64,000 nt of DNA from UBA2386 sp046306335 (GCA_046306335.1 JBKDXM010000022.1:105453-169452), one strand, 5' to 3'. Positions 36,341 to 44,769 are shown, counted from the first letter of the stretch. Notes: generated by a model not told the origin, from the letters alone. Translations and numbers: made by a program.

Positions 36341-36738
36341 CCTCGGAGTCTGCGTCACGGGACGGGCGCCGATCCGGTGCGTGGATTCGCGGCTGGGGCG
36401 AAGCCGACGACCGCAGGCGGCTCGGTGGATTCGCGGACGCTCGGCGGGAGCTCCCGGCCATGCACGCTCGCGTCGGCTCGCGGACTGCACCCCGCGGCAG
36501 CGCGACTCCTGGGCGCTGCCTGCTGCTGGGCCCTTGGTGTCTGGCCGCTGTGTCCTCGGTGTTCTCTGTGGTTCCTTGCTGCTGCTGCAGAAGCAAAACA
36601 ACCACAGAGAACACAGAGAGCACAGAGCAGAGCAGAGGCGAGCAGGGCAGGGCTGGGCAAACGGAGGTGCGGCAGCAGAACGAACGGCAGTTGCGGTGCG
36701 TGCCGGGCGGCGTGGCCTGCCGGGAAGCAAACTCCTAG
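36341..36738. repeat. Long-form intergenic palindromic repeat, copy 3
   Basis: About 400 bp, inverted relative to the copies at 12405-13118. Left end CGGAGTCTGCGTCACGG, then the same outer block as the short elements (GATCCGGTGCGTGGATTCGCGG, GGGGCGAAGCCGACGACCG). Central palindrome TGTTCTCTGTGGTT (36560-36573) and AACCACAGAGAACA (36600-36613). The right end, AACTCCTAG, runs into the stop codon of the DUF2520 gene. Nothing coding is seen between 36283 and 36734. Confidence 0.85.
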
Positions 36739-37598
36739 CCGCCGTCGAGCGCCGCCGCGACGGCGGCAGCCGCAGCCGGCGGCAACCCCGCCTGTCGCGC
36801 CAGGTTCAGCGCGCAGCCGGCGGTCGCCAGGTAGACGGGCACCGCCGCGGGCTGCAGGGCGCGCAGGGCGCGCAGGTGCTGGGCAACGGCCTCGGCGTCG
36901 CCGCGCCGGACTGCGCCGGTGAGCGCCGTCACCGGTCCGTCGGCAGCGCACCCGACCAGCGCGCCGCGCATCAGCCCGGCCACGACCGTGCCCACGGACT
37001 CCGTGTCGACGACCCCAGACGCGCGCAGCGCATCGGCGGCGGCCGCGAACACGCCGGTCAAGCCGTTGGCGGCGAGCGCACAGGCGGCGTGGTAGAGGGC
37101 GCGGTCGCCACCGTGGCCGTCGACCGGCTGCAAACCCAATCGCCGGCAGAGCCCGCGCAGCAACCGCATGCTGCGGACGTCGCCGACGCACACACCGGCC
37201 GCGCCGGCCAGCGGATCGAAGGTGGCAGTGGCCAGCGGCACCGGCGCCGCCGGATGCAGCACGCCGCGCCGGATGCCTGGGATGCCGGCGAAGACCTCCA
37301 GGCCGTGGCGACCGCTGGTGTGCAGCCACAGGCTGCATGGTCGCGGTGGCGCTGCGGCCGCGGCCGCCGCGACCGCGGCACCGAGTTCGCCATCGCCGAC
37401 GGCGAAGACGACGACGTGCGCCCGCGGGTGGTCGGCAGCCGTGCACGGCGCGGCGAGGCCGATCGCGGCCGACGCGGCGGCGGTGCGCGCCGCGTCGCGG
37501 CCGACCAAGCCGAGCACATCGCAGCCGGCGGCGCGCAACCGGCGGGCGAAGGCCGTGCCGACGCGGCCCGGACCGAAGATCAGCACGCGGAGCGCCAC
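36735..37598 (-). CDS. DUF2520 Rossmann-type reductase, PanG-like candidate
   Basis: 287 aa from a GTG at 37598; an earlier start at 37634 would read through a repeat fragment and is less likely. N-terminal NAD(P)-binding fold (VLIFGPGRVGTAFARRLRAAG), HPAAPVPLATATFDPLAG and a helical DUF2520 domain (ALYHAACALAANGLTGVFAAAADAL). PanG proteins with this architecture are an alternative ketopantoate reductase in some bacteria lacking PanE. The PanC part of a folK-panC fusion lies 1.7 kb upstream on the same strand, which supports a pantothenate role; substrate is otherwise unproven. The stop codon TAG lies in the end of a repeat element. Confidence 0.8.
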   Translation of the reverse strand: MALRVLIFGPGRVGTAFARRLRAAGCDVLGLVGRDAARTAAASAAIGLAAPCTAADHPRAHVVVFAVGDGELGAAVAAAAAAAPPRPCSLWLHTSGRHGLEVFAGIPGIRRGVLHPAAPVPLATATFDPLAGAAGVCVGDVRSMRLLRGLCRRLGLQPVDGHGGDRALYHAACALAANGLTGVFAAAADALRASGVVDTESVGTVVAGLMRGALVGCAADGPVTALTGAVRRGDAEAVAQHLRALRALQPAAVPVYLATAGCALNLARQAGLPPAAAAAVAAALDGG

Positions 37599-37607
37599 GG
37601 CGCGATC

Positions 37608-37649
37608 GTATGCGTCTGCGTCAGGGAAGGCCACGCCGCCCGGCGCGCG
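37608..37649. repeat. Solo end of the inverted-repeat family
   Basis: Reading the minus strand from the spoVG stop codon: CGCGCGCCGGGCGGCGTGG, then CCTTCCCTGACGCAGACGC. This matches the right ~40 bp of the 167-bp elements and fills nearly the whole 51-bp gap between spoVG and the DUF2520 gene. It abuts the stop codon exactly. Confidence 0.7.
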
Positions 37650-38225
37650 TCAGGCCCCGGCCCCCGCCCCGGCTTCGCCCGCCTGTTCGCGGCGGCGGCG
37701 GTCGCGTTCTTCCTGGCGTCGCGCCAGTTCATCGAGGTACTCGGCATCGACCGACTCCGACAGCACGTCGAGGTCGTCGAAGTCCTTCGGCCGATAGTCG
37801 GCGCCGGCGCTGCGCTGGGCCTCGACCTCGTCGTGGTACGCGCGCACGACCGCCTTGTGCAGTTCGATGCGGGTGCTGCTGTTGATCGGATGCGCGAGGT
37901 CGGCGTAGAGCCGGGCCCGGCCGCGCGCGTCCCGGGCCGCGCGGTCCCCGTCGAGCTCGCCACCGCACTGGTTGCAGTAGCGCGCGCGCATGTGGTTCTT
38001 GTGCTGGCACCGCGGGCAATGGTCCGACAGCTTGCGGCTCGGCATCGCGACGAACGGCCCCTTGCTGCCGTCGATGATCTTGAGGTCGCGGATGACGAAG
38101 GCGTCGTCGATGGTGACGCTCGCGTAGGCGCGCAGCTTGTTGCGCGGATCGTCGGTCAGCTTGACGCGGACCTCGGTGATCGCAAAACGGACGTGTCGGG
38201 CACCGTCGCTGCCTTCGTACTGCAC
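37650..38225 (-). CDS. spoVG: SpoVG-domain protein with added zinc ribbon and helical tail
   Basis: 191 aa, twice the usual ~95. Residues ~8-70 are SpoVG: VRFAITEVRVKLTDDP, LRAYASVTIDDAFVIRDLKI, GPFVAMPSRKLSDH. In place of the usual end there is a four-Cys ribbon CPRCQHKNH ... YCNQCGG (about 68-90), then a basic helix region and a charged tail (EERDRRRREQ). GTG start at 38225 is supported by GGGAGG 7 nt upstream. SpoVG proteins bind nucleic acid and regulate septation or gene expression. ispE lies just upstream, as it does near spoVG in Bacillus. The ribbon may extend nucleic-acid binding. Confidence 0.9.
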   Translation of the reverse strand: MQYEGSDGARHVRFAITEVRVKLTDDPRNKLRAYASVTIDDAFVIRDLKIIDGSKGPFVAMPSRKLSDHCPRCQHKNHMRARYCNQCGGELDGDRAARDARGRARLYADLAHPINSSTRIELHKAVVRAYHDEVEAQRSAGADYRPKDFDDLDVLSESVDAEYLDELARRQEERDRRRREQAGEAGAGAGA

Positions 38226-38357
38226 TGCCGCCTCCCGGGTTGTCGGACCTCGCCAGCGACCGCCGCCGACGCCGCGCGCGAGGACCGACCGGTTCCTCGC
38301 CACGTCACGCCGACCGCGACCACCGCGCCCCGACGGCCCGCCCGGGCCGCCGGCAAC

Positions 38358-39263
38358 TCACGCCGGCATCGGCGCGTCGACGACCGTCGGTCCGCTGCGC
38401 GTGACCACGAGCCGCACGCCGTCCCCGGCCAGCGGCGCGAGATCGCGCGCGCAACGTTCCGCCGCTTCGGCGACGGGAAACGGCACGAACAAGGTCGAGC
38501 CGCTGCCCGTCATCGCCGCCGCACACCCCGCAAGCGCCTCGACCCGCTGCCGCAGCGGCGCCAGCGCAGGCTGCACCTGCGCCGCCGCCGCCCACAGGTC
38601 GTTGCGGAAGCCGAGGTGTAGGACGGCTTCCGGCTCGTCGACCGCCGGAATGCCCCCCACCGTATCGGGTTGCGTTCCGCCGCGCCACAGCGCTGCATGC
38701 GTTTTGTAGACCGCCGCGGTGTCGCAACCGAACGGCGGACAGACGAGGACGAAGTGCCGCGGCACGACGCGCGCAGGCGTGAGTTCGTCCCCGACGCCGC
38801 GTCCCCATTGCGAGCCGCCGCGGAGGACGAAGGCGCAGTCGGCGCCAAGGCTCGCCGCCAGCGCGGCGAGTTGGTCGGCAGCGAGCGGCTCGCCGTGCAG
38901 CGCGTTGGCGAGGCGCAAGGCCGCCGCGGCGTCGCTGCTGCCGCCGCCGAGGCCGCCGCCATGCGGGATGCGTTTGTGCAGACGGGCGCGGAAGCCGGCG
39001 CCGGGGACCGCCGCCGCGAACGCGCGCAGCGCCCGGCAGACGAGGTTGTCGGGCCCGGCCGACACGGTGAACGCCGGCGCGTCGGCCGTGACGGCGAGTT
39101 CGACGCCCGCCGCCGCCGGCGCGACGACGAGATCGTCGTGCAGTTCGAGCGCGTGGAACAACGTCACCAGCAGGTGGTAGCCGTCGGCCCGGCGGCCGCA
39201 GACGCGCAGGTGGAGATTGAGCTTCGCGCGCGCCGGCAGGCGCAGGGCCGGCGCGCCGCTCAT
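38358..39263 (-). CDS. ispE: 4-diphosphocytidyl-2-C-methyl-D-erythritol kinase
   Basis: 301 aa. GHMP kinase of the MEP isoprenoid pathway: RLPARAKLNLHLRVCGRRADGYH at the N-terminus, ATP loop PHGGGLGGGSSDAAAAL near 103-119, and C-terminal AMTGSGSTLFVPF. It phosphorylates CDP-methylerythritol at the 2-hydroxyl. Start ATG 39263 overlaps the stop of folK-panC (ATGA), so it is translationally coupled. The 132 bp to spoVG downstream show no gene. Confidence 0.95.
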   Translation of the reverse strand: MSGAPALRLPARAKLNLHLRVCGRRADGYHLLVTLFHALELHDDLVVAPAAAGVELAVTADAPAFTVSAGPDNLVCRALRAFAAAVPGAGFRARLHKRIPHGGGLGGGSSDAAAALRLANALHGEPLAADQLAALAASLGADCAFVLRGGSQWGRGVGDELTPARVVPRHFVLVCPPFGCDTAAVYKTHAALWRGGTQPDTVGGIPAVDEPEAVLHLGFRNDLWAAAAQVQPALAPLRQRVEALAGCAAAMTGSGSTLFVPFPVAEAAERCARDLAPLAGDGVRLVVTRSGPTVVDAPMPA

Positions 39264-40609
39264 TCGTCCGCCTTGCCGTCGAGCGCGAGGTTGTCGAGCA
39301 GGCGCACGGGCCGCACGCCGTCGCAGAACTTCGCGGCGACGAGCATGCGGCCGCCGGCGACCGGTCCCGGCGGCAGCTCGGCGAGGTCGCCCTCGCGGCG
39401 CAGTTCCAGGTAGTCGAGCTGCGCCCGCGGCTCGGTGGCGACGACCGCCCGGGCGCGGGCAAGCAGCGCGTCGCGGTCGCGCTCGCCGCGGCCGAACGCC
39501 GTGCGCGCGCTGCGCAGCGCGCGCACGAGCACGGTGCTGGCGGCACGGTCGCCGGGGCCGAGGTAGACGTTGCGGCTCGACAGCGCCAAGCCGTCGGCAT
39601 CGCGGACGATCGGGCAGGCGACGATGCGGATCGGGAAGCCGAGGTCGCGCGTCATGCGCCGGATCACCGCCAGTTGCTGCGCGTCCTTCTCGCCGAAGTA
39701 CGCGCGCGTCGGCTGGGCGATCGCGAACAGCCGGGCGACGACCGTCGCGACGCCGCGGAAGTGGCCCGGTCGCACCGCGCCTTCCATGCCGTCGGCGGCG
39801 GGACCGACATCGACGTGGCTGCAGAACTCCGAGTCGTACATCTGCGCCACCGCGGGCGCGAACACGCAGTCGACGCCGGCGGCGCGGCAGACGGCGAGGT
39901 CGCCGGCGAGGTCGCGCGGGTAGGCGGCGAAGTCCTCGTGCGGGCCGAACTGCAGCGGATTGACGAAGATCGTCGCGACGACGCGATCGCACTCGCTGCG
40001 AGCGATCTCCATCAGGCGGCGATGGCCGGCGTGCAGGCTGCCCATCGTCGGCACCACGCCGATCGTGCAGCCGCCGGCGCGCCAGCGCGCCGTGCGCGCC
40101 GACATGGCCGGCGGCTCGTCGACCACGTCCGGCGGCGTCCAGCGCTTGCGGTCGGCGACGTCGACGCCGAGTTCCGCCAGCGGTTCCAGCACGAAGGCGC
40201 GTTCGTGCCAGCGCGGGTGCGGCACGACCAGTTCGCGGGTGTCGATCACCTCGTCGCCGAAGAACACGATGTCGAGGTCGAGCGGCCGCGGATGATTGCG
40301 CGGCGACGGCAGCTTGCGTCCCGCTTCGGCTTCGATCGCCTTGCAGACCGCGAACAGCGCGTGCGGCGTCAGCGAGGTCGACAACTCGGCGACGGCGTTC
40401 CGGTACGGCCCCTGGGCCGGTCCATCGCCGACGAAGGCAGTCTCCCGGAACGAGGAGACGCGCGTCACGGCGACGCCGGGCGTGGCGGCGAGCCGGCCGA
40501 TCGCCGCCTGCAGATGGCGATCCCGGTCGCCTTCGTTGCTGCCGAGGCCGAGGTGGACGGTGCGGGTGCGAGGCGACGGGGACACGGCGGGTGGCGCAGG
40601 ATCGGGCAC
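39260..40609 (-). CDS. FolK-PanC fusion: HPPK + pantothenate synthetase
   Basis: 449 aa in one uninterrupted frame. Residues ~17-150: 6-hydroxymethyl-7,8-dihydropterin pyrophosphokinase (VHLGLGSNEGDR, YRNAVAELST, HPRPLDLDIVFFGD, VVPHPRWHERAFVLEPL). Residues ~180-449: pantoate-beta-alanine ligase (IGVVPTMGSLHAGH with HxGH at 193-196, IFVNPLQFGPHEDF, GHFRGVATVV, YFGEKDAQQL, LALSSRNVYL). The linker (about 151-179) replaces the first ~20 residues of normal PanC. Joins a folate step to the last pantothenate step; both partners appear complete. pssA lies 13 nt upstream, ispE overlaps downstream. Confidence 0.93.
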   Translation of the reverse strand: MPDPAPPAVSPSPRTRTVHLGLGSNEGDRDRHLQAAIGRLAATPGVAVTRVSSFRETAFVGDGPAQGPYRNAVAELSTSLTPHALFAVCKAIEAEAGRKLPSPRNHPRPLDLDIVFFGDEVIDTRELVVPHPRWHERAFVLEPLAELGVDVADRKRWTPPDVVDEPPAMSARTARWRAGGCTIGVVPTMGSLHAGHRRLMEIARSECDRVVATIFVNPLQFGPHEDFAAYPRDLAGDLAVCRAAGVDCVFAPAVAQMYDSEFCSHVDVGPAADGMEGAVRPGHFRGVATVVARLFAIAQPTRAYFGEKDAQQLAVIRRMTRDLGFPIRIVACPIVRDADGLALSSRNVYLGPGDRAASTVLVRALRSARTAFGRGERDRDALLARARAVVATEPRAQLDYLELRREGDLAELPPGPVAGGRMLVAAKFCDGVRPVRLLDNLALDGKADE

Positions 40610-40622
40610 GACGGCGACGGGG

Positions 40623-41558
40623 TCAGTTGTGCGACGGCTGCGGCCGCCCGTCCTCGCCGTCCTGGTCGTCGTCGTCGCTGCGCCGGCGGAGCACGAGGCG
40701 GACGCCGCCGATCACCGGCCCCGACAGCAGGTAGGCCGAGGTCGTCGCCGCCAACGCCAACTGCCACTCGATCGCGGCGACGATGACGAGCGCCACCACC
40801 ACCGCCAGCACCGGCAGGCTGTTGCGGCCCTTCATCAGCCAGTGCAACGCGTGCGGGTACGGGAACCGGCTGACCATCAACAGTCCGAGCAGCACCAGCA
40901 CGCCGGGCATGGCGACCACGATCAGGTCGAAGTGGCTCGGCGCGAACAGCCAATGCGCGAGCGTGGCGCCGGTGTCGTTGCGCGTGCAGAACAGGGCCAC
41001 CAGCGCGCAGGCGACCGAGGCGGCGGCCGGCGACGGCAGCCCCTTGAACTCGCGATGGTCGTCCTCGTCGGCCCCGGTCTCGACGTTGAAGCGCGCGAGC
41101 CGCAAGGCGGCGCCGACCACGTAGACGGCCGCGGCGGCGAAGAACAGCTTGGGATGCAGCGGCAGCAGGCGGTTGCCGTCGACCTGCGCGTGCCAGTCGA
41201 CCAGCACCTTGCACAGGAACGCCGGCGCGCAGCCGAACGTCACCATGTCGGCCATGCTGTCGAGCTGGGCGCCGAAGGGCGTGGTCTGCCCGGTCATGCG
41301 GGCGACCCGCCCGTCGAGCGCGTCGAAGACCATCGCGACGAAGACCAGGACCACGGCGACCTCGAAGAAGGCGACCACGGTCGCGAACTCGGCCCCGGGT
41401 TGGGCGGTGCGCAGCGCGTCTGCGACCTTGGCGATGGCGAGGAAGCCGCAACACAGGTTGCCGAGCGTGATCAGGCTCGGCAGCACCGGGACTTCCTTGA
41501 GCCGGCGCAGGCGGCCGCGCCGGCGTAGGCCGAGGTCATCGAGTCGCGACGTGCTCAT
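40623..41558 (-). CDS. pssA: CDP-diacylglycerol-serine O-phosphatidyltransferase
   Basis: 311 aa, integral membrane. The CDP-alcohol phosphatidyltransferase signature D-G-x2-A-R-x8-G-x3-D-x3-D is complete in DALDGRVARMTGQ followed by TPFGAQLDSMAD (about 77-102). N-terminal VPVLPSLITLGNLCCGFLA is the first membrane segment; about six to eight follow, and the C-terminus is an acidic tail (RRSDDDDQDGE). Makes phosphatidylserine from CDP-DAG and serine. No psd (decarboxylase) gene is adjacent. First gene of the run pssA - folK-panC - ispE - spoVG. Confidence 0.9.
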   Translation of the reverse strand: MSTSRLDDLGLRRRGRLRRLKEVPVLPSLITLGNLCCGFLAIAKVADALRTAQPGAEFATVVAFFEVAVVLVFVAMVFDALDGRVARMTGQTTPFGAQLDSMADMVTFGCAPAFLCKVLVDWHAQVDGNRLLPLHPKLFFAAAAVYVVGAALRLARFNVETGADEDDHREFKGLPSPAAASVACALVALFCTRNDTGATLAHWLFAPSHFDLIVVAMPGVLVLLGLLMVSRFPYPHALHWLMKGRNSLPVLAVVVALVIVAAIEWQLALAATTSAYLLSGPVIGGVRLVLRRRSDDDDQDGEDGRPQPSHN

Positions 41559-41715
41559 CGCCGGGCATGCTATGCGCGCGGCGCAGGGCCGCTAGCGGCG
41601 ATTTGCCGCCACCACGACCCGGCGCCACCGGCCCGCGGCCGGCTGCGGCCCCGGCGTCGCGGCACGAGCGCCGGGCGGCGTGGCCGCACGCGACGCGGGC
41701 GCCTACCATCCGGCG

Positions 41716-42453
41716 GTGAACTTCCTGCTGCTCGAAGCGCACGAACCGGACGCCGATGGCCGCTGCCGGCTCTTCGGCCGCCGGGCGGAGCACGTGCGCG
41801 CGATCCTGCGCGCCGAGGTCGGCGACGTGCTGCGGGCGGCCATCGTCGACGGGCCGCGCGGCGAGGCGCGCGTCACCGCGTTGGCCGACGATGCCGTCGA
41901 GTTCGCCTGCGCGTGGCGCGAGGAGGTCGAACCGGTCCCCGCCGACGCGCTGCTGCTGGCGGTGCCGCGGCCGAAGGTGCTGCTGCGCATGCTGGCGCAC
42001 GCCGCGGCGCTCGGCTTCGGGCGCATCGAGCTGTTCCGCAGCTGGCGGGTCGACAAGAGCCATCTGCACAGCGACGCGATGCGACCGGACACGCAGCGCG
42101 CCGCCCTGCTCGCAGGCCTCGAGCAGACCGGTCGGACGCGGCTGCCGGCCATCGGCTGCCACGCGCTCTTCCGGCCCTTCGTCGAGGACGCGCTGCCGGC
42201 GCTGCCGCTGCCGGCGCTGCGCTTCGTGGCCGACCCGGCCGCCGCGACCGCGACCGCGGCGCTCGCGCTCGGCGCCGCTGCTGGCGTGGCGCTCGCCATC
42301 GGTCCCGATGGCGGGTTCCTGCCGTACGAGGTCGATCGCTTCGCCGCCCAGGGTTTCCTGCCGGTCTCGTGCGGCGCGCGGCCGCTGCGCACCGAGACGG
42401 CGCTCGCCGTGTTGAAGGGCCAGCTCGACCTGCTGCGCGCACGCGGCGCCTGA
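41716..42453 (+). CDS. rsmE: 16S rRNA (uracil1498-N3)-methyltransferase
   Basis: 245 aa from the GTG at 41716 (VNFLLLEAHEPD, the normal RsmE N-terminus). N-terminal PUA-like barrel, then a SPOUT/trefoil-knot domain: LLLAVPRPKVLLRMLAHAAALG, IELFRSWRVDKSH, and the knot motif LAIGPDGGFLPYEVDRF with PLRTETALAVL at the end. Methylates U1498 of 16S rRNA using SAM. Single gene facing pssA across 157 bp. Confidence 0.93.
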   Translation: MNFLLLEAHEPDADGRCRLFGRRAEHVRAILRAEVGDVLRAAIVDGPRGEARVTALADDAVEFACAWREEVEPVPADALLLAVPRPKVLLRMLAHAAALGFGRIELFRSWRVDKSHLHSDAMRPDTQRAALLAGLEQTGRTRLPAIGCHALFRPFVEDALPALPLPALRFVADPAAATATAALALGAAAGVALAIGPDGGFLPYEVDRFAAQGFLPVSCGARPLRTETALAVLKGQLDLLRARGA

Positions 42454-42505
42454 CGCGGCGGGACGGCACCCGACGCCGCCCGACGGCGGCGCGACCGGCG
42501 GCCCG

Positions 42506-44005
42506 TCAGATGCGCTTCTCGTAGATCGGGCCCTTCTCGAAGTACTCGTTCTCGGAGCCGACCGTGTCCATGTCGTACTTGCGGCCTTCGAGCACGATGC
42601 GGCTGGCGATGATGCCCATCTCCAGGCTGTGGTCCTGGTTGGTGTAGCGGAAGCGGCCCGGCCGACCGACGTAGACGAGGTTCTCCAGCTGCTCCAGCCA
42701 CGCCGCGATGGTCGCCAGCCGCGACTTGTACTCACTGTCGTACACGGGATAGACGTGCGAGCGCTTCCAGAGGTACGCCTTGCGCACCTCCTTGCGGGTG
42801 AAGAAGCCCCACGACTCGAAGTACGGCATCGCGAGGTCGAGCACCTGCTCGGTCGTCATCGACCAGATCGCATCGCTCTCGAAGGCGAAGAACTCGACGA
42901 AGAACGAGGTCTTCCCCGGCGGACACATGTCCTTGCTGAAGTTCTTCATCTCGCTCGTGCGACCGAACGGGATGTCCTTGCTCGGGAAGTAGATCCAGTT
43001 GTCGTCGGTGACCTTGTCCTTGTCGAGCGTGAGGAACAGGTAGATCTGCGCGCGCCAGCGCAGCGCCCCGGCCGCGGCCATGACCGAGGGCGGCGGCGGC
43101 GGGTCGAGCAGGGTCAGGAAGTGCGTGAGCGGCACCGATTCGACGACGTGCTCGGGTTCGACCGTGACGATCCCGTCCGGGGTCTTCAGGTCGACGGACG
43201 TGATGCGGCGGCCGTCGTGACGGACCTTGACCGGTTCGCTGCGCAGCAGCATCTGCGTGCCGGCGCCGGCGAGGTGCTTGCCGATCTCCTCGTAGATCGT
43301 GCCGGTGCCGAACTGCGGGTAGTAGAACTCGTCGACCAGCGACTTCGGGCCCTTCTTGCCGCCGAGCCCGATCGCCTTGGTCAGCACGCTCCACAGGTTG
43401 AGGCCATGGATGCGCTGCTTGGCCCAGTCCGGGTGGATCTCGCGGACCGGGATGCCCCAGATCTTCTCGGTGTAGTTGATCATCGAGAACTCGGCGAGCG
43501 CGCGGCCGAAGTTGGCGACGACGTAGTCCTCGAAGGTCTTCAACGGCTTGCCGAACAACCCGTAGCGCAGGCGCGCCAGCACGTAGTCGACGCCGATGCG
43601 GCAGCTGCGCAGGAAGCCCAGGTTGCGCACGACCTGCCCGAAGTTGACGGGGTAGTTGTAGTACTTGCCGTCGATGAACTGCCGGGTGAGGCGCGGCACC
43701 TTGCGCCACTCCTCGTGCAGCAGGTCCTCGATGAAGTCGTAGAGGTACTTGTTCTTCGAGAAGAACCGGTGGGGTCCGATGTCGGTCAGGAACGTCAGGT
43801 CGCCCTCGCGGACGGTCAGCGTCTTGGCGAGCCCGCCCACCTGCGCGTCGCGCTCGACGACCATCGTCCGCTTGCCCTTGCGCGAAAGTTCCATCGCGCA
43901 CGCGAGGCCCGCGGGTCCGGCGCCGAGCACGAGCACGCCCGGCTTGCTGGCGCCCGCTGGAGCTTGCGGCGTGGCGGACTTCGGATCGGCGTCGGGCGCG
44001 GTCAT
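42506..44005 (-). CDS. FAD-dependent amine-oxidase-like oxidoreductase
   Basis: 499 aa from the ATG at 44005. Dinucleotide-binding loop VLVLGAGPAGLACAMELSRKG with a following acidic residue (VVERD) and GGLAKT near 29-75. The middle carries DIGPHRFFSKN, YYNYPVNFGQVV and a C-terminal FAD contact (NLVYVGRPGRFRYTNQDHSLEMG). This is the protoporphyrinogen-oxidase/UDP-galactopyranose-mutase-like superfamily. The HRFF and NYP blocks are typical of members that handle sugar or polyprenyl substrates in envelope synthesis, but the substrate is unknown. Upstream frame to 44191 falls in repeat DNA. Confidence 0.85.
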   Translation of the reverse strand: MTAPDADPKSATPQAPAGASKPGVLVLGAGPAGLACAMELSRKGKRTMVVERDAQVGGLAKTLTVREGDLTFLTDIGPHRFFSKNKYLYDFIEDLLHEEWRKVPRLTRQFIDGKYYNYPVNFGQVVRNLGFLRSCRIGVDYVLARLRYGLFGKPLKTFEDYVVANFGRALAEFSMINYTEKIWGIPVREIHPDWAKQRIHGLNLWSVLTKAIGLGGKKGPKSLVDEFYYPQFGTGTIYEEIGKHLAGAGTQMLLRSEPVKVRHDGRRITSVDLKTPDGIVTVEPEHVVESVPLTHFLTLLDPPPPPSVMAAAGALRWRAQIYLFLTLDKDKVTDDNWIYFPSKDIPFGRTSEMKNFSKDMCPPGKTSFFVEFFAFESDAIWSMTTEQVLDLAMPYFESWGFFTRKEVRKAYLWKRSHVYPVYDSEYKSRLATIAAWLEQLENLVYVGRPGRFRYTNQDHSLEMGIIASRIVLEGRKYDMDTVGSENEYFEKGPIYEKRI

Positions 44006-44097
44006 GGGCGGAGCGGACGAGCCTAGCTCATCGTCCGCCAGCGCGCCGGGTTGAAGGACCAGAAGAAGACTCGCGCGGATCCGATGCCACCGGTGCC

Positions 44098-44264
44098 AGG
44101 AGTCTGCGTCACGGAACGCGCGCCGATCCGGTGCGCGGATTCGCGGCCGGGGCGAAGCCGACGACCGGAGGCGAATCGGTCGATTCGCCAAAGCTCGGCG
44201 GCGAGCTCCCGGACGTGAAGACGCGTGCCGGGCGGCGCAGCCTTTCGTGACGCAGACTCCTAGG
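44098..44264. repeat. Reference 167-bp inverted-repeat element
   Basis: Arms AGGAGTCTGCGTCACGGAA (44098-44116) and TTTCGTGACGCAGACTCCT (44243-44261). The interior contains a perfect 9-bp palindrome GGCGAATCG / CGATTCGCC at 44170-44189. A near-identical copy in inverse orientation starts at 63867, a truncated one at 52624. No ORF. The right end, CTCCTAGGA, contains the TAG stop codon of ybeY. Organisation (terminal inverted repeats, small size, no coding capacity) resembles a MITE or a large REP-like element. Confidence 0.9.
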
Positions 44265-44769
44265 ACCGCGAACGACGCTTCGGCGCAGCGCGGCGCTGGG
44301 GCCTCGGCGCCGCCACCTCGACGTCGACCGGCGCGTACGCGAGCCCGAGGCTGCGCATGATCGCCGCCTCGGCGGCGCGCATCTGCGCGCGCTGCCGCGG
44401 CCGCACGTCGTCCCAGCCCATCACGTGCAGCAGGCCGTGCACGACGTACAGCGCTACCTCGGCGCGCGCGGCATGGCCCTTCTGCCTGGCGACACGCCGC
44501 GCGGTGTCGACGCTGACGACGATCTCGGCGCCGTCGTCGACCGCGAACGAGATCACGTCGGTCGGCGACGGATCGCCGAGGAACTCGGCGTGCAGCCGGC
44601 CGATCTCGCGGTCGCCGGTCAGCAGCAGCGCGACCGGCAGCGCCGGCTGGCCGCCGTGCAACAGCGCGGCGCGCACGACGCGGGCGAGGAACGGCCGCGG
44701 CGTGCGCGGCCGGCCGCGATCGACGACGTCGAGCAGCGGGGCCGGCGGCGGCGCGGCGGGGCGGCTCAT
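44260..44769 (-). CDS. ybeY: Endoribonuclease YbeY (rRNA maturation)
   Basis: 169 aa. TDVISFAVDDG and VVHGLLHVMGWDDVRPR are the two UPF0054 signatures. In the metal site H-x3-H-x5-H the first two His are present, but the third is Asp (GWDD in place of GYDH). YbeY matures the 3' end of 16S rRNA and takes part in ribosome quality control. ATGA overlap with phoH (ybeZ), the usual partner. The TAG stop lies inside a repeat element, and the last ~20 residues are basic (PRPQRRAAPKRRSRS), a possible extension caused by the element. Confidence 0.9.
   Translation of the reverse strand: MSRPAAPPPAPLLDVVDRGRPRTPRPFLARVVRAALLHGGQPALPVALLLTGDREIGRLHAEFLGDPSPTDVISFAVDDGAEIVVSVDTARRVARQKGHAARAEVALYVVHGLLHVMGWDDVRPRQRAQMRAAEAAIMRSLGLAYAPVDVEVAAPRPQRRAAPKRRSRS

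Noticed and set aside
42506..44191. Extended start of the FAD oxidoreductase at 44191
   Set aside because: The first ~40 codons would lie in the 44098-44264 repeat element; the ATG at 44005 is the better start.
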